A DNA stretch of 45,985 nt from Cupriavidus basilensis (GCF_029335485.1 NZ_JARJLM010000208.1:1-45985); one strand, 5' to 3'. Positions 33,635 through 45,590 are shown, counted from the stretch's first letter. A program made the numbers and translations. Notes: a model not told the origin generated them from the sequence alone.

Positions 33635-34009
33635 TCAGGAACGCTGATCCTGGTACATCGGCTTGCCATCGTTCAGGTAGAGCCACCCTTTGACAATACG
33701 ATACAGCATCCATACGGACAATACGCCCCACACGGCGAAGGCCAGGGGTATCAGGATCATCGTGGCAAACAGCGCGCCGCCCAGAACGGCCCACGCCACC
33801 GACCACCAGAAGGAGCGGATCTGCCAGGTGAAATGCGAGGCGTAGAGCGTGCCCTGCGCGTCGTCGCGCTTGACGTATCCGACCACGATGGCAACCAGCG
33901 CGGTGATGCCGCCAGTCAGCCAAAATATGGCGTATAGCGCATAAAGGATATGCATCAGCTTGCGCAGGCTGCCGAGCCGGTCGTGGTCGGTCGTGATCAC
34001 CTCTGCCAT
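33635..34009 (-). CDS. DUF4870-like small membrane protein
   Basis: This 124-residue protein starts MAEVITTDHDRLGSLRKLMH. It has three or four hydrophobic segments: ILYALYAIFWLTGGITALVAIVVGYV, SFWWSVAWAVLGGALFATMIL and AFAVWGVLSVWMLYRIVKGWL. The ATG at 34009 follows GAGGAG at good spacing. The layout resembles DUF4870 proteins, which have no known function. It lies 82 bp downstream of hisE in the same direction and 140 bp before the HIT gene. Confidence 0.85.
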   Translation of the reverse strand: MAEVITTDHDRLGSLRKLMHILYALYAIFWLTGGITALVAIVVGYVKRDDAQGTLYASHFTWQIRSFWWSVAWAVLGGALFATMILIPLAFAVWGVLSVWMLYRIVKGWLYLNDGKPMYQDQRS

Positions 34010-34091
34010 CGGTCTGTGCTCCTCGTGGCTGATTGTCGCTGTGCCGCCCCGCCTCGCACCGGATGCCGCCGGGCCGGGGCATGCCAGGGCT

Positions 34092-34472
34092 TCAGGTGCC
34101 GTCGGTCTTGCGCTGGGCCTTTTCTTCGAGACCGGACAGGCCTTCGCGGCGAGCCAGTTCGTTGACCACGTCGGCCGGCTGCAGGCCAAAGCGGGCCAGC
34201 AGCACCATGCTGTGAAACCAGAGATCGGCCACTTCGTACACCACCTTGCCGACCGCCTCCTGGCCCAGGCCGGCGGCACGCGCGTCCTTGGCGGCCATCA
34301 CGGTCTCGGTGGCTTCCTCGCCGATCTTCTTCAGGATAGCGTCATCGCCCTTGTGGAACAGGCGCGCCACGTAGGATTTGTCGGGATCGCCGCCGTTTTC
34401 CGGCTTGCGCGATTCCAGCACGGCGGCCAGGCGGGCCAGCACATCCGCGCTGCTCGGCTGTTGTTCGCTCAT
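34092..34472 (-). CDS. hisE: Phosphoribosyl-ATP pyrophosphohydrolase (HisE)
   Basis: This 126-residue all-alpha MazG-like protein contains [16 protein letters not shown] with the metal-binding Glu residues and [19 protein letters not shown]. It catalyses the second histidine-biosynthesis step, PR-ATP to PR-AMP plus pyrophosphate. It is separate from HisI, as usual in betaproteobacteria, and overlaps the hisI stop by four bases. Confidence 0.96.
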   Translation of the reverse strand: MSEQQPSSADVLARLAAVLESRKPENGGDPDKSYVARLFHKGDDAILKKIGEEATETVMAAKDARAAGLGQEAVGKVVYEVADLWFHSMVLLARFGLQPADVVNELARREGLSGLEEKAQRKTDGT

Positions 34473-34876
34473 GGCTTGGCCGCGTAGATGGTGGATGGAT
34501 CCTTGAGCACCGGCTCGACGGTCTGCCAGTCGCCGCTGTCGGCGTCGCCGTCAAACTTCTGGAAGAAGCAGGAATGGCGCCCGGTATGGCAGGCGATGCC
34601 GTCGTTCTGGGTGACCTTGAGCAGGACCACGTCTTCATCGCAGTCAAGGCGGATCTCGTGGATCTTCTGCACGTGGCCGGATTCCTCGCCCTTGTGCCAC
34701 AAGCGCTTGCGCGAGCGCGACCAGAACACCGCCTCGCCGAGCTCGACCGTCCGCTGCAGCGCCTCGCGGTTCATGAACGCAAACATCAGGACGTCGTTCG
34801 AGCCGACTTCCTGGACGATCACCGGCACCAGGCCGTTGTCGTCCCACTTCACCCTGTTAAGCCACTTTTTTGCCAT
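34469..34876 (-). CDS. hisI: Phosphoribosyl-AMP cyclohydrolase (HisI)
   Basis: This 135-residue protein begins [20 protein letters not shown]. It carries the metal-binding acidic motif [13 protein letters not shown] and the zinc-site [10 protein letters not shown]. It opens the adenine ring of PR-AMP in step three of histidine biosynthesis. It lies 15 bp after hisF and overlaps hisE by four bases. Confidence 0.96.
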   Translation of the reverse strand: MAKKWLNRVKWDDNGLVPVIVQEVGSNDVLMFAFMNREALQRTVELGEAVFWSRSRKRLWHKGEESGHVQKIHEIRLDCDEDVVLLKVTQNDGIACHTGRHSCFFQKFDGDADSGDWQTVEPVLKDPSTIYAAKP

Positions 34877-34891
34877 GTCGGTTCGCCGTGT

Positions 34892-35662
34892 TCAGATCCG
34901 CACCGGGATGCCCTCGCGGGCCATGAATGCTTTTGCTTCGCCAACGGTATGCTGGCCGTAGTGGAAGATGCTGGCAGCCAGCACAGCGTCGGCATGCCCG
35001 AGCTTGATGCCATCGGCCAGGTCCTGCAGGCCGCCCACGCCGCCCGAGGCGATCACCGGCACCGACACCGCATCGCTGACAGCGCGCGTGAGTTCCAGGT
35101 CGAAGCCGCTCTTGGTGCCGTCGCGGTCCATGCTGGTGAGCAGCAGCTCGCCGGCGCCGCGCGCGGCCATCTCGCGCGCCCATGCCACGGCGTCCAGGCC
35201 GGTGGCCTTGCGTCCGCCGTGGGTGAAGACTTCCCAGCGCGCCGGTTCGCCGGGCGCCGAGCTGCGCTTGGCGTCGATCGCCACGACGATGCACTGCGAG
35301 CCGTAGCGCGCCGTGGCGTCGGAGACCAGTTGCGGGTTGGCGATGGCCGAGGAATTGACGCTGATCTTGTCCGCACCGGCATTGAGCAGGCGCCGCACGT
35401 CTTCCACGGCGCGCACGCCGCCACCCACCGTCAGTGGAATGAAGACCTGGGACGCAACCGCCTCGATAATGTGCAGGATCAGGTCACGGCCATCGCTGGT
35501 CGCGGTGATGTCCAGGAAAGTGATTTCATCGGCGCCCTGCTCGTCATAGCGGCGGGCGATCTCGACCGGGTCGCCCGCGTCGCGCAATTCGACGAAGTTG
35601 ACACCCTTGACCACCCGCCCGTTGGTCACGTCGAGGCAGGGGATGATACGTTTGGCTAGCAT
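34892..35662 (-). CDS. hisF: Imidazole glycerol phosphate synthase cyclase subunit HisF
   Basis: This 256-residue TIM barrel starts [20 protein letters not shown] with the catalytic Asp of CLDV. The second catalytic Asp lies in [15 protein letters not shown]. Glycine-rich phosphate loops are [11 protein letters not shown] and [12 protein letters not shown]. With HisH it uses ammonia from glutamine to form imidazole glycerol phosphate and AICAR. ATG 35662 (AAGGAA upstream) matches the family start. Confidence 0.97.
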   Translation of the reverse strand: MLAKRIIPCLDVTNGRVVKGVNFVELRDAGDPVEIARRYDEQGADEITFLDITATSDGRDLILHIIEAVASQVFIPLTVGGGVRAVEDVRRLLNAGADKISVNSSAIANPQLVSDATARYGSQCIVVAIDAKRSSAPGEPARWEVFTHGGRKATGLDAVAWAREMAARGAGELLLTSMDRDGTKSGFDLELTRAVSDAVSVPVIASGGVGGLQDLADGIKLGHADAVLAASIFHYGQHTVGEAKAFMAREGIPVRI

Positions 35663-35740
35663 GAGATTCCTTGCCTGCCACCGGCGCCTGCCCGTGCGGG
35701 AACCGGTGGCTGCAATTGTCGCGCGCAAAGGCGCGTTGTC

Positions 35741-36487
35741 TTACTGCTCGGCGCCGAGCTTGTCGGCAAGCGCCTGGGCTTCGGCGAAATTGAGGTCGCC
35801 CGAATAGATCGCGCGGCCACAGATGACGCCTTCCACTCCATCCTTTTGCACGCTGCACAGGCGTTCGATATCCGTCAGGTTGTGCAGCCCGCCGCTGGCG
35901 ATCACCGGGATCGCGGCGGATTGCGCCAGCTTTACGGTGGCATCGATATTGATGCCCTGCAACATGCCGTCGCGGCCGATATCGGTGTAGATGATGGCTT
36001 CCACGCCGTAGTCCTCGTACTTGCGTGCGAGGTCGGCGACTTCGTGGCCGGTCAGCTTGCTCCAGCCATCGGTGGCGACCTTGCCTTCGCGGGCGTCGAG
36101 GCCGACGATGATATGGCCGCCGAACGCCGAGCAGGCGTCCTTCAGGAAGCCGGGGTTCTTGACCGCGGCCGTGCCGATGATGACGTAGGACAAGCCGCCG
36201 TCGAGCCAGCGCTCGATGGTGTTCAGGTCACGGATGCCGCCGCCGAGCTGGACCGGAATTTCATCGCCCACCTCGGCGATGATGGCCTTGATGGCGGCTT
36301 CATTGCGGGGCTTGCCCACGAACGCCCCATTCAGGTCGACCAGGTGCAGGCGGCGTGCGCCCTGCTCCACCCAGTGACGTGCCATGGCGGCGGGATCTTC
36401 GGAAAAGACGGTGGCCTGGTCCATGTCGCCTTGCTTGAGGCGTACACATTGACCGTCCTTCAGGTCGATGGCCGGAATGAGCAACAT
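35741..36487 (-). CDS. hisA: ProFAR isomerase HisA
   Basis: This 248-residue TIM barrel begins [20 protein letters not shown] with the catalytic Asp. It continues with [13 protein letters not shown], and the second catalytic Asp lies in [12 protein letters not shown]. It catalyses the Amadori rearrangement of ProFAR to PRFAR. It lies between hisH (91-bp gap) and hisF (78-bp gap). Confidence 0.97.
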   Translation of the reverse strand: MLLIPAIDLKDGQCVRLKQGDMDQATVFSEDPAAMARHWVEQGARRLHLVDLNGAFVGKPRNEAAIKAIIAEVGDEIPVQLGGGIRDLNTIERWLDGGLSYVIIGTAAVKNPGFLKDACSAFGGHIIVGLDAREGKVATDGWSKLTGHEVADLARKYEDYGVEAIIYTDIGRDGMLQGINIDATVKLAQSAAIPVIASGGLHNLTDIERLCSVQKDGVEGVICGRAIYSGDLNFAEAQALADKLGAEQ

Positions 36488-36578
36488 AAGTGTGAAGAGC
36501 GTGTATGAGTGAAAGAGAAAGTTGAGCCTAGGCCAGCATGGCCGGTCGGCCCGGTCCCAATAAAGCCGCTATCGAGGT

Positions 36579-37232
36579 TCAGGGATTCCAGTGCACGAAG
36601 TTCCGGTACAGCTGCAAGCCCATGGCGGCGCTCTTTTCGGGGTGGAACTGCGTGGCAAAAATATTATCGCGTGCCACCGCGCTCGTAAATAAGACACCGT
36701 AGTCGGTTTCGCCGGCGATATGCGCCGGATCCTGCGCATGGACGAAGTAGCTATGCACGAAGTAAAACCAGCTTTGGTCAGGGATGCCAGCCCACAGCGG
36801 ATGGGCACGAACCTGGTTGACGCGGTTCCAGCCCATCTGCGGCACCTTGTAGCGCGAACCGTCCGGCTGGGTCATGCCATCCAGTTCAAAGCGGATCACC
36901 TCGCCAGGCATCAGCCCCAGGCACGGGGTGTCGCCGCCTTCCGTCCTGCTTTCCTTGCTGAGGTTGAACAGCATCTGTTCGCCAACGCACACACCCAACA
37001 GGGGCTTACTGGCGGCGGCCTCGATCACGGCCTGCTGCAGGCCCGACGCGCCCAGCGCGGCCATGCAATCGGGCATCGCGCCCTGGCCGGGCAGCACCAC
37101 GCGGTCCGCCGCGCGGATCGCCTCGGGCCGGTCCACCACCTGCACGTCCGCTTCCGGTGCCGCGGCACGCAGAGCCTGCGCCACCGAGCGCAGGTTGCCC
37201 ATGCCGTAATCCACAATTGCTATGGTAGTCAT
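36579..37232 (-). CDS. hisH: Imidazole glycerol phosphate synthase glutaminase subunit HisH
   Basis: This 217-residue class I glutamine amidotransferase begins [21 protein letters not shown]. The nucleophilic Cys lies in [12 protein letters not shown] and the His/Glu pair in [12 protein letters not shown]. It delivers ammonia to HisF. Its ATG overlaps the stop of the MarC gene by four bases. Confidence 0.97.
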   Translation of the reverse strand: MTTIAIVDYGMGNLRSVAQALRAAAPEADVQVVDRPEAIRAADRVVLPGQGAMPDCMAALGASGLQQAVIEAAASKPLLGVCVGEQMLFNLSKESRTEGGDTPCLGLMPGEVIRFELDGMTQPDGSRYKVPQMGWNRVNQVRAHPLWAGIPDQSWFYFVHSYFVHAQDPAHIAGETDYGVLFTSAVARDNIFATQFHPEKSAAMGLQLYRNFVHWNP

Positions 37233-37852
37233 GATTTCAAAACAGGCAACAATGTCTTCAGCCCGTCCACAATGAATTCTACGGCCAACGCCGACAGGAT
37301 CAGTCCCATCAGGCGCGTGCCTATATTGATGCCGGTGCGCCCGATCACGCGTGCGATCGGGTCGGCGGCACGGAACACTATATACACCACCGCACCCAGC
37401 GCCACGCCAATTGCGACCAGGATCAGCAATTGATACCAGTGCTGGGTCTTGCCTGCGTAGACGATCACCGTGCTGATCGAGCCCGGCCCGGTCAGCAGGG
37501 GCAGCGCCAGCGGCACCACCGCGATGCTGGCCTTGGCCTCCGCCTCGTCTTCTTCCTCCGGCGTCGCCTTGGTGCGCCCGGTCTGGGCGTTCAGCATGTT
37601 CATGGCCATCATGATCATGATCAGGCCCCCGCCCACCTGCAGCGAGGCCACCGAGATATTGAAGAACTCGATGATCTGCTGGCCCAGCAAGGCGGAGATG
37701 GCCACCACCGTCGCCACCGAGATCGACGCGATCTTGATGGTGTGCAGCTTTTCTTCCTCGGTCTGCTGGGTGGTCAGGCTGATGAAGAACGGGATGGCCC
37801 CGATCGGGTTGATCAGTGCCAGCAGCGAGATGAACGACTTAAGCGTATCCAT
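37229..37852 (-). CDS. MarC-family integral membrane protein
   Basis: This 207-residue protein starts [23 protein letters not shown], the MarC/YchE signature, and has six hydrophobic segments. A charged cytoplasmic loop ([18 protein letters not shown]) lies after segment three. It ends [20 protein letters not shown]. MarC proteins have no settled function; an early proposal of antibiotic export was not upheld. It is embedded between hisB and hisH and shares a 4-base stop/start overlap with hisH, so it is translated with the histidine enzymes. ATG 37852 is chosen over longer frames that lack family resemblance. Confidence 0.93.
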   Translation of the reverse strand: MDTLKSFISLLALINPIGAIPFFISLTTQQTEEEKLHTIKIASISVATVVAISALLGQQIIEFFNISVASLQVGGGLIMIMMAMNMLNAQTGRTKATPEEEDEAEAKASIAVVPLALPLLTGPGSISTVIVYAGKTQHWYQLLILVAIGVALGAVVYIVFRAADPIARVIGRTGINIGTRLMGLILSALAVEFIVDGLKTLLPVLKS

Positions 37853-37972
37853 CGGGTTCGGCGTAGCCGGTTGGTCTCGCGCAAATGTCGCGTTGGTACC
37901 GCATTGATCGGAGGTTCTCGCCGGCGCAGCGAAACGCGCCGGCACGCGAGGCTAGTGGCGCGCCGGCAGCAT

Positions 37973-38566
37973 TCAGCCTACCAGGGTGCCCTTGGTCGAC
38001 GGAATCGTGTTGCCCGCGCGCGGATCCATCTCCACCGCCATGCGCAGCGCGCGGCCGAAGGCCTTGAACACGGTTTCGCACTGATGGTGGGCGTTGATGC
38101 CGCGCAGGTTGTCGATATGCAGCGTCACCGCGGCATGATTGACAAAGCCGCGGAAGAATTCAATGGTCAGGTCGACATCGAAGCTGCCCACCCGCGCGCG
38201 GGTGAACGGCACGTGGAACTCCAGCCCGGGGCGGCCCGAGAAATCGATCACCACGCGCGACAGGCATTCGTCCAGCGGCACATAGCTGTGGCCGTAGCGG
38301 GTGATGCCTTTCTTGTCGCCAATCGCCTTGGCGACCGCCTGGCCAAGCGCGATGCCGACGTCTTCCACCGTATGGTGGTCATCGATATGGGTGTCGCCGC
38401 TGGCTTCGACCTCGAGGTCGAACATGCCATGGCGGGCGATCTGGTCCAGCATGTGGTCGAGGAACGGCACGCCGGACGCCAGTTTCTGGCGGCCGGTGCC
38501 ATCGAGATTCAGCGAAACGCGGATTTGCGTTTCCGTTGTATTGCGGGTGACCTCTGCAACACGCAT
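37973..38566 (-). CDS. hisB: Imidazoleglycerol-phosphate dehydratase HisB
   Basis: This 197-residue monofunctional enzyme (no phosphatase domain) contains the manganese-binding histidine motifs [27 protein letters not shown] and [15 protein letters not shown]. It removes water from imidazole glycerol phosphate. It lies four bases after the hisC stop. Histidinol-phosphatase must be encoded elsewhere. Confidence 0.97.
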   Translation of the reverse strand: MRVAEVTRNTTETQIRVSLNLDGTGRQKLASGVPFLDHMLDQIARHGMFDLEVEASGDTHIDDHHTVEDVGIALGQAVAKAIGDKKGITRYGHSYVPLDECLSRVVIDFSGRPGLEFHVPFTRARVGSFDVDLTIEFFRGFVNHAAVTLHIDNLRGINAHHQCETVFKAFGRALRMAVEMDPRAGNTIPSTKGTLVG

Positions 38567-38570
38567 GGTG

Positions 38571-39671
38571 TTAATCCTGCAACGCGGCCTGGAAGGCAGC
38601 GAGAAATTGCGCGTTCTCTTCGGGAGTGCTGACCGTGACGCGCAGACAGTTGGCCAGCAATGGGTGCATTTTACCCACGTTCTTGATCAATACCTTGCGC
38701 GCGAGCACGCCTTCGAACAGACGGGCGGAATCTGCCACGCGCACCAGCAGGAAATTGGCCGCGCTGGGGTACACCGTCACGCCCGGCAGAGCGGCCAGGG
38801 CGCTGGCCACGGTGGCGCGCTCGGCACGCAGCTGCGCGGCCTGCTGGTCGAGCACGTCGACATGCTCCAGCACGAACAGCGCGGTGGCCTCGGTCAGCAC
38901 ATTGACGTTGTACGGCGGGCGTACCTTGTCGAGCTGCGACAGCCATTCCGGCGCGCCGGCCAGGTAGCCCAGCCGGATGCCGGCCAGGCCCAGCTTGGAG
39001 ACGGTGCGCATCACCAGCAGGTTGCCGAACTCGGCCAGGCGCGGCATCCAGGTGTCCTGGGCGAACGGCTGGTAGGCCTCGTCGACCACCACCAGGCTCT
39101 GGCAGACCTCGCCCTGGGCGGCGCGCACGATGGCCTCCATATCGGCCGCGTCGAACAGGTTGCCGGTGGGATTGTTCGGGTAGGCCAGGTAGACGACGGC
39201 GGGCTGGTGCTCGGCCATGGCCGCCAGCATGGCGGCGCGGTCCAGCGTGAAATCCGCCTTGAGCGGTACGCCGACGAACTCCAGCCCGGCGAACTGGGCC
39301 GACATGGCATACATGACGAAGCCCGGCACCGGTGCCAGCACCTTGGCGCCCGGCTTGGCCACGGCCAGCGCCAGCATGCTGATGATCTCGTCCGAGCCGT
39401 TGCCCAGCAGCACATCCATGCCCGCCGGCACCTCCATCACCGTCTTCAGGCGCGCGCGCAGCGCTTCGCTGCTGGGCACCGGATAGCGGTTGAGCGCCAC
39501 CTCGGCCAACCGCGCGGCCAACTGGTCGCGCAGCGCATCGGGCAGGCGGTAGGGGTTTTCCATGGCGTCCAGCTTCACCAGACCGTGCGAATCCGGCACA
39601 TGGTAGGCGCCCATGGCGCGTACGTCGTCACGGATGATGCGTTCGATCAGGGAAGGCTGCACTGCTGACAT
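38571..39671 (-). CDS. hisC: Histidinol-phosphate aminotransferase HisC
   Basis: This 366-residue PLP enzyme of fold type I contains [37 protein letters not shown] and the PLP-lysine segment [16 protein letters not shown]. It converts imidazole acetol phosphate to histidinol phosphate. It lies 88 bp after hisD and four bases before hisB. Confidence 0.96.
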   Translation of the reverse strand: MSAVQPSLIERIIRDDVRAMGAYHVPDSHGLVKLDAMENPYRLPDALRDQLAARLAEVALNRYPVPSSEALRARLKTVMEVPAGMDVLLGNGSDEIISMLALAVAKPGAKVLAPVPGFVMYAMSAQFAGLEFVGVPLKADFTLDRAAMLAAMAEHQPAVVYLAYPNNPTGNLFDAADMEAIVRAAQGEVCQSLVVVDEAYQPFAQDTWMPRLAEFGNLLVMRTVSKLGLAGIRLGYLAGAPEWLSQLDKVRPPYNVNVLTEATALFVLEHVDVLDQQAAQLRAERATVASALAALPGVTVYPSAANFLLVRVADSARLFEGVLARKVLIKNVGKMHPLLANCLRVTVSTPEENAQFLAAFQAALQD

Positions 39672-39759
39672 TGGAGTACCTCTTTGGTCGGTGGTTGTCG
39701 GTGCTGATTGCTGCTACCCGGCCGGGCGCCGGAAAAACCCGGAACCCGGCCGCTGTGCC

Positions 39760-41097
39760 TCAGTTACGCCTGAGGCGGTACTCGGCGCTGCGGGCGTGAG
39801 CCTGCAAACCCTCGCCATAAGCCAGTTCGGCTGCGATCTGGCCTAGCATCTGCGCGCCCTGCTCGCTCACCTCGATCAGGCTGGAGCGCTTCTGGAAGTC
39901 ATACACGCCCAGCGGCGACGAGAAGCGCGCGGTGCGCGAGGTGGGCAGCACGTGGTTGGGCCCGGCGCAGTAGTCGCCCAGCGACTCGCTGGTATAGCGG
40001 CCCAGGAAGATGGCGCCGGCGTGGCGGATCTTCTCGGCCCAGTGGCGCGGGTTCTCGGCGGATATCTCGAGGTGCTCCGGTGCGATCGCGTTGGCGATCT
40101 CGCAGGCCTCGTCCATGTCGCGCACGCGGATCAGCGCGCCGCGACCGGACAGCGAGGCACGGATGACATCGCGGCGCGGCATGGAATCGAGCTGGCGCTG
40201 GATGCTTTCTTCCACCTGGGCCAGGTAGTTGGAGTCCGGGCACAGCAGGATGGATTGCGCGAGTTCGTCATGCTCGGCCTGCGAGAACAGGTCCATCGCC
40301 ACCCAGTCGGGATCGGTGGTGCCGTCGCAGATCACCAGGATCTCGGACGGGCCGGCGATCATGTCGATGCCGACGGTGCCGAACACGCGGCGCTTGGCGG
40401 CCGCCACGTAGGCATTGCCCGGCCCGACGATCTTGTCGACCTGCGGCAGCGTGGCCGTGCCGTAGGCCAGCGCGCCAACCGCCTGCGCGCCGCCGATGGT
40501 AAACACGCGGTCCACGCCGGCGATCTGCGCGGCGGCCAGCACCAGCTCGTTGCGCACGCCGCCGGGCGTGGGCACGACCATGATGACTTCCTTGACGCCC
40601 GCCACGCGTGCGGGGATCGCGTTCATCAGCACGGACGACGGATAGGCCGCCTTGCCGCCCGGCACATAGATGCCGACACGGTCCAGCGGGGTCACCTTCT
40701 GACCCAGCACGGTGCCATCGGACTCGGTGTATTCCCAGCTATGGCTGCCGCACTCGATCTTCTGCTTCTCGTGGTAGGCGCGCACGCGCGCCGCCGCGGC
40801 TTCCAGCGCCGCACGGCGCTTGGGTTCGAGTTCGTCGAGCGCAGTTTCGAGTTCGGCCTGCGACAGTTCCAGCGCGCCCATGGAGGCGGCTTCGACGCGG
40901 TCGAAACGCTGGGTGTATTCCAGTACCGCGGCATCGCCGCGCGCCTTCACGTCGGCCAGGATCTGCGCCGCGGCGCGATCGATCGCCTCGTCTTCGCCGG
41001 CTTCGAAGGCCAGCACCTGGCGCAACTCGGCGGCAAAGCCGGGCTCGGTCGAATCAAGGCGGCGGATTGCCAGGTTTTGCATAGAATTTTCGTTCAT
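39760..41097 (-). CDS. hisD: Histidinol dehydrogenase HisD
   Basis: This 445-residue zinc enzyme contains [59 protein letters not shown] with catalytic Glu/His, and [10 protein letters not shown]. It performs the last two oxidations from L-histidinol to L-histidine. ATG 41097 follows GGGGAA; ATG 41082 would shorten it by five residues. The gene lies 33 bp after hisG. Confidence 0.97.
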   Translation of the reverse strand: MNENSMQNLAIRRLDSTEPGFAAELRQVLAFEAGEDEAIDRAAAQILADVKARGDAAVLEYTQRFDRVEAASMGALELSQAELETALDELEPKRRAALEAAAARVRAYHEKQKIECGSHSWEYTESDGTVLGQKVTPLDRVGIYVPGGKAAYPSSVLMNAIPARVAGVKEVIMVVPTPGGVRNELVLAAAQIAGVDRVFTIGGAQAVGALAYGTATLPQVDKIVGPGNAYVAAAKRRVFGTVGIDMIAGPSEILVICDGTTDPDWVAMDLFSQAEHDELAQSILLCPDSNYLAQVEESIQRQLDSMPRRDVIRASLSGRGALIRVRDMDEACEIANAIAPEHLEISAENPRHWAEKIRHAGAIFLGRYTSESLGDYCAGPNHVLPTSRTARFSSPLGVYDFQKRSSLIEVSEQGAQMLGQIAAELAYGEGLQAHARSAEYRLRRN

Positions 41098-41130
41098 GAC
41101 TCCATTCCCCAGGCCCTCTCTCGCGCGGCA

Positions 41131-41793
41131 TCAGGCCAGCGCGGCGGAGGCCCGTTCAAACGCGTCGAGAATCGGGGCTAGCCGCTCACGCTTGAGTTTG
41201 AGAGCTGCCTGGTTGACTACCAGGCGCGACGAGATCTGCACGATCTCTTCCACTTCGACCAGGTTGTTGGCACGCAGCGTTCCACCGGTGCTGACCAGGT
41301 CGACGATGGCGTCGGCCAGTCCCACCAGCGGCCCGAGTTCCATCGAGCCATACAGCTTGATCAGGTCCACGTGCACGCCCTTCTTGGCGAAATGCTCGCG
41401 CGCGGTCTGCACATACTTGGTGGCCACCGCCAGCCGCGCGCCCTGGCGCACCGCGCTGGCGTAGTCGAAGCCGGCCGAGGTCGCCACCGACATGCGGCAC
41501 TTGGCGATATTCAGGTCGATCGGTGCGTACAGCCCGGCCATGCCGTGCTCCATCAGCACGTCCTTGCCGGCCACGCCAAAATCGGCCGCGCCGTATTGCA
41601 CATAGGTCGGCACGTCCGAGGCGCGCACGATGATGACGCGCACGTCCGGATCGGAGGTGGGCAGGATCAGCTTGCGCGAGGTTTCCGGATCCTCGGTGAC
41701 CTGGATTCCGGCCGCTTCCAGCAGCGGCATGGTTTCGGTGAAGATCCGGCCTTTGGAAAGGGCCAGCGTCAGCTGGGTAGGGGAGGGGCTCAT
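41131..41793 (-). CDS. hisG: ATP phosphoribosyltransferase, short form HisG
   Basis: This 220-residue protein begins with [19 protein letters not shown] and contains [14 protein letters not shown] and [15 protein letters not shown], the PRPP-binding loop. It lacks the C-terminal regulatory ACT-like domain and is therefore the short form. That form needs HisZ as regulatory partner; hisZ is not in this window. It catalyses the first, feedback-controlled step of histidine synthesis. It lies 28 bp after murA on the same strand. Confidence 0.97.
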   Translation of the reverse strand: MSPSPTQLTLALSKGRIFTETMPLLEAAGIQVTEDPETSRKLILPTSDPDVRVIIVRASDVPTYVQYGAADFGVAGKDVLMEHGMAGLYAPIDLNIAKCRMSVATSAGFDYASAVRQGARLAVATKYVQTAREHFAKKGVHVDLIKLYGSMELGPLVGLADAIVDLVSTGGTLRANNLVEVEEIVQISSRLVVNQAALKLKRERLAPILDAFERASAALA

Positions 41794-41821
41794 CTGCGTC
41801 CTTTGTTCGTGTCGTGCGCGC

Positions 41822-43078
<1,257 letters not shown>

Positions 43079-43243
43079 TCAATTCCGGCCGGGCGCCTGG
43101 CGGCGTCCGGCATGATTCGTTACGGTCCGCGACCGTGCGTCAAGGCGCATTGCCGCGGCATCTGTTACCCGTGGGCCGCCTGGATGGCGCTAGCCCTGAT
43201 TGTCGCGTCCGGCCTGTCGGGCGGCCAGCTTGTCTGGTCCGTC

Positions 43244-43489
43244 TTACTTGCCCTGCGCTTGCCACTCGGCCGGCGTCAGCGTCTTCATCGACAGCGCATG
43301 GATCTCCGCACGCATGCGGTCGCCCAGCGCGGCATAGACCCGCTGGTGGCGCTGGATCAGGCGCTTGCCATCGAACTCGGCGCTGACGATGGTGGCGAAG
43401 AAGTGCTGGCCGTCGCCCTCCACTTCCAGGTGTTCGCAGGAGAGGCCTTGGGCGATATAGTCCCTGACTTGTTGGGGTGTAGGCAGCAT
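43244..43489 (-). CDS. BolA/IbaG-family protein
   Basis: This 81-residue protein begins MLPTPQQVRDYIAQGLSCEHLEVEGDG. It contains the class II KH-like BolA fold with FDGKRLIQRHQRVYAAL and the C-terminal IHALSMKTLTPAEW, which holds the conserved histidine for Fe-S binding with a monothiol glutaredoxin. Its position before murA is that of IbaG (YrbA) in E. coli, which is linked to acid response and Fe-S handling. Confidence 0.93.
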   Translation of the reverse strand: MLPTPQQVRDYIAQGLSCEHLEVEGDGQHFFATIVSAEFDGKRLIQRHQRVYAALGDRMRAEIHALSMKTLTPAEWQAQGK

Positions 43490-43565
43490 GGTTGTCTTTT
43501 CGCGTTGTTTCGCTGTAGGTCGCGTCGGTTCGCTTGCAGGTTCGGGCGGGGCGGCGGGCCGCCGC

Positions 43566-44396
43566 TCAGTGGCGCAGCTTGTAGCCGCTCTTGAGCAGCT
43601 GCAGCGCTATCGCCGCGAGCAGCACGAAAGCCGTACCCACGACTGCGAGACTGAAGGTCGGCGCCACGTCGGAGACGCCGAAAAAACCGTAGCGGAAGCC
43701 GTCGATCATGTAGAAGAACGGGTTGGCGTGCGACACCGCCTGCCAGAAGGGAGGCAGCGAGTGGATCGAATAGAACACACCGGACAGGAAGGTTGCCGGC
43801 ATGATCAGGAAATTCTGGAAGGCCGCGAGCTGGTCGAATTTCTCGGCCCAGATCCCGGCGATCAGCCCCAGCGTGCCCAGGATCGCCGCGCCCAGCAAGG
43901 CAAACACCAGGATCCAGGCGACATAGGCGAAGTGCAGGTTGGCGAACCAGGCCGTGACCAGCAGCACGCCCAGGCCCACGGCCAGGCCGCGCACGACCGA
44001 AGCCACCACGTAGGCGCCGAACATCTCCCAGTGCGACAACGGCGGCAGCATGATGAACACCAGATTGCCGGTGATCTTGGACTGGATCAGCGACGAAGAG
44101 CTATTGGCAAAAGCATTCTGAAGCACGCTCATCATCACCAGCCCCGGTACCAGGAAGGCGGTATAGCTGATCTGGTCGTACACCTTCACGCGGTTCTCCA
44201 GCACATGGCCGAAGATCAGCAGGTACAGGATGGCGGTCAGCACCGGCGCGGCCACGGTCTGGAAACTGACCTTCCAGAAACGCAGCACTTCCTTGTAGAG
44301 CAAGGTGCGGAAACCCACCAGGCCACCCACCGCCATCGGCGCAAGGTGGGTGTTGATGGCGTCCTGCGTACCGTCGAATTCGCTTGGCATCTTCAT
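43566..44396 (-). CDS. ABC-2 type exporter permease (YadH-like)
   Basis: This 276-residue protein has six hydrophobic segments typical of ABC-2 permeases: GFRTLLYKEVLRFWKVSFQT, then AAPVLTAILYLLIFGHVL, and LIMPATFLSGVFYSIHSLPP as the conserved ABC-2 loop. It forms the membrane part of an exporter with the ATPase encoded immediately upstream; their stop and start overlap (ATGA at 44393-44396). The substrate of YadGH-type exporters is not established. Confidence 0.92.
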   Translation of the reverse strand: MKMPSEFDGTQDAINTHLAPMAVGGLVGFRTLLYKEVLRFWKVSFQTVAAPVLTAILYLLIFGHVLENRVKVYDQISYTAFLVPGLVMMSVLQNAFANSSSSLIQSKITGNLVFIMLPPLSHWEMFGAYVVASVVRGLAVGLGVLLVTAWFANLHFAYVAWILVFALLGAAILGTLGLIAGIWAEKFDQLAAFQNFLIMPATFLSGVFYSIHSLPPFWQAVSHANPFFYMIDGFRYGFFGVSDVAPTFSLAVVGTAFVLLAAIALQLLKSGYKLRH

Positions 44397-45343
44397 GCTG
44401 CGGCCTCCACCGCCGTATCCGGCAGCGCGCCAGGCATGTGGCCTTCGCGCCGCATGATCTGCACAAACACGTCCTCCAGGTCTGCCTTGTTGATTTCCAT
44501 GTCTTCGATCTCGCAACCGGCCTCGCGGCAGGCGGCCAGGATCGGCTCCACCGCTGGATAGCCCGACAGCCGCAGCCGTACCGCCCGTTCGCCCGGGTTG
44601 GCGGGCATGCGCAGCGGCTCGAGCGCAGCGGGCAGCGCGCCCCGGGAGAAAGTCAGCGCCAGTTGCAGCCCGGCGAACTGGTTCAGCAGGTTGCTGGTAC
44701 GGTCCAACGCCACCACCTCGCCGAACTTGAGCATGGCGATCCGGTCGCACAGGGCCTCGGCTTCTTCCAGATAGTGGGTGGTGAGAATGATGGTGTGTCC
44801 CTCGCGATTCAGGCGCGAGATGAATTTCCACAGGGTCTGCCGCAGTTCCACGTCGACCCCCGCGGTCGGCTCGTCGAGCACGATCACCGGCGGCCTGTGC
44901 ACCAGCGCCTGGGCCACCAGCACGCGCCGCTTCATGCCGCCGGAAAGCTGGCGCATATTGGCGTCGGCCTTGTTGGTGAGATCCAGGTTGGCCATGATCT
45001 CGTCGATCCAGTCGTCGTTGCGGGTCAGGCCGAAATAGCCGGACTGCAGGCGCAGGGTCTCGCGCACCGTGAAAAAGGGATCGAAGACCAGTTCCTGCGG
45101 CACCACGCCCAGCATGCGCCGCGCCAGCCGGTAATCGGACACCACATCATGGCCGAGCACGCTGACGCTGCCGGAGTCGGCACGGTTCAGGCCCGCCAGG
45201 ATCGAGATCAGCGTGGTCTTGCCTGCACCGTTGGGGCCGAGCAGGCCGAAGAATTCGCCACGCTCGACGGTGAAGCTGACACCCTTGAGCGCTTGCAGGT
45301 TGCGGTAGCGCTTGCGAACGTCTTTGAGTTCGATGGCTTTCAT
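44393..45343 (-). CDS. ABC exporter ATP-binding protein (YadG-like)
   Basis: This 316-residue ATPase has Walker A GPNGAGKT (36-43), signature QLSGGMKRRV, Walker B VIVLDEPTAGVD and H-loop LTTHYLEEAEAL. A C-terminal extension of about 90 residues follows (LQLALTFSRGALPAALEPLR), typical of the YadG/DrrA group. It powers the adjacent ABC-2 permease. A perfect TATAAT lies about 138 bp upstream, with a long inverted repeat in the leader. Confidence 0.93.
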   Translation of the reverse strand: MKAIELKDVRKRYRNLQALKGVSFTVERGEFFGLLGPNGAGKTTLISILAGLNRADSGSVSVLGHDVVSDYRLARRMLGVVPQELVFDPFFTVRETLRLQSGYFGLTRNDDWIDEIMANLDLTNKADANMRQLSGGMKRRVLVAQALVHRPPVIVLDEPTAGVDVELRQTLWKFISRLNREGHTIILTTHYLEEAEALCDRIAMLKFGEVVALDRTSNLLNQFAGLQLALTFSRGALPAALEPLRMPANPGERAVRLRLSGYPAVEPILAACREAGCEIEDMEINKADLEDVFVQIMRREGHMPGALPDTAVEAAA

Positions 45344-45427
45344 GGCCGGATACTGTTTGGCAGGCGCGTCGGGCTCTTTCTGGCTCGCACGCCGGCCTCC
45401 TTGAAATGGCGGGGACCGCCTGGGTGC

Positions 45428-45471
45428 TTCGACCGTGCCTTGCCCGTGCCTTATGCGCCGGAACGGTCGAA
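45428..45471. repeat. Inverted repeat in the YadG leader
   Basis: TTCGACCGT (45428-45436) and ACGGTCGAA (45463-45471) are perfect 9-bp arms with a 26-base spacer. If transcription starts near 45474, the hairpin would form at the very 5' end of the yadGH mRNA. Confidence 0.55.
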
Positions 45472-45480
45472 CAACCCGGA

Positions 45481-45486
45481 ATTATA
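45481..45486 (-). promoter_or_regulatory. Perfect -10 hexamer TATAAT upstream of yadGH
   Basis: The minus strand reads CCCCTATAATTCC. No good -35 is found 16-18 bp upstream, where a hairpin GCGGGA-N4-TCCCGC (45493-45508) lies instead. Start would be near 45474, giving a leader of about 130 bases. Confidence 0.4.
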
Positions 45487-45590
45487 GGGGATGCGGGAGC
45501 AGTCCCGCTGTGAGCGCGAGGCGTGGCGCGAGCCATCGCCCGGGCATCGCGGTAGCAAGCGCTGATCTGCAGCTTGCCACGGATGCCGAT

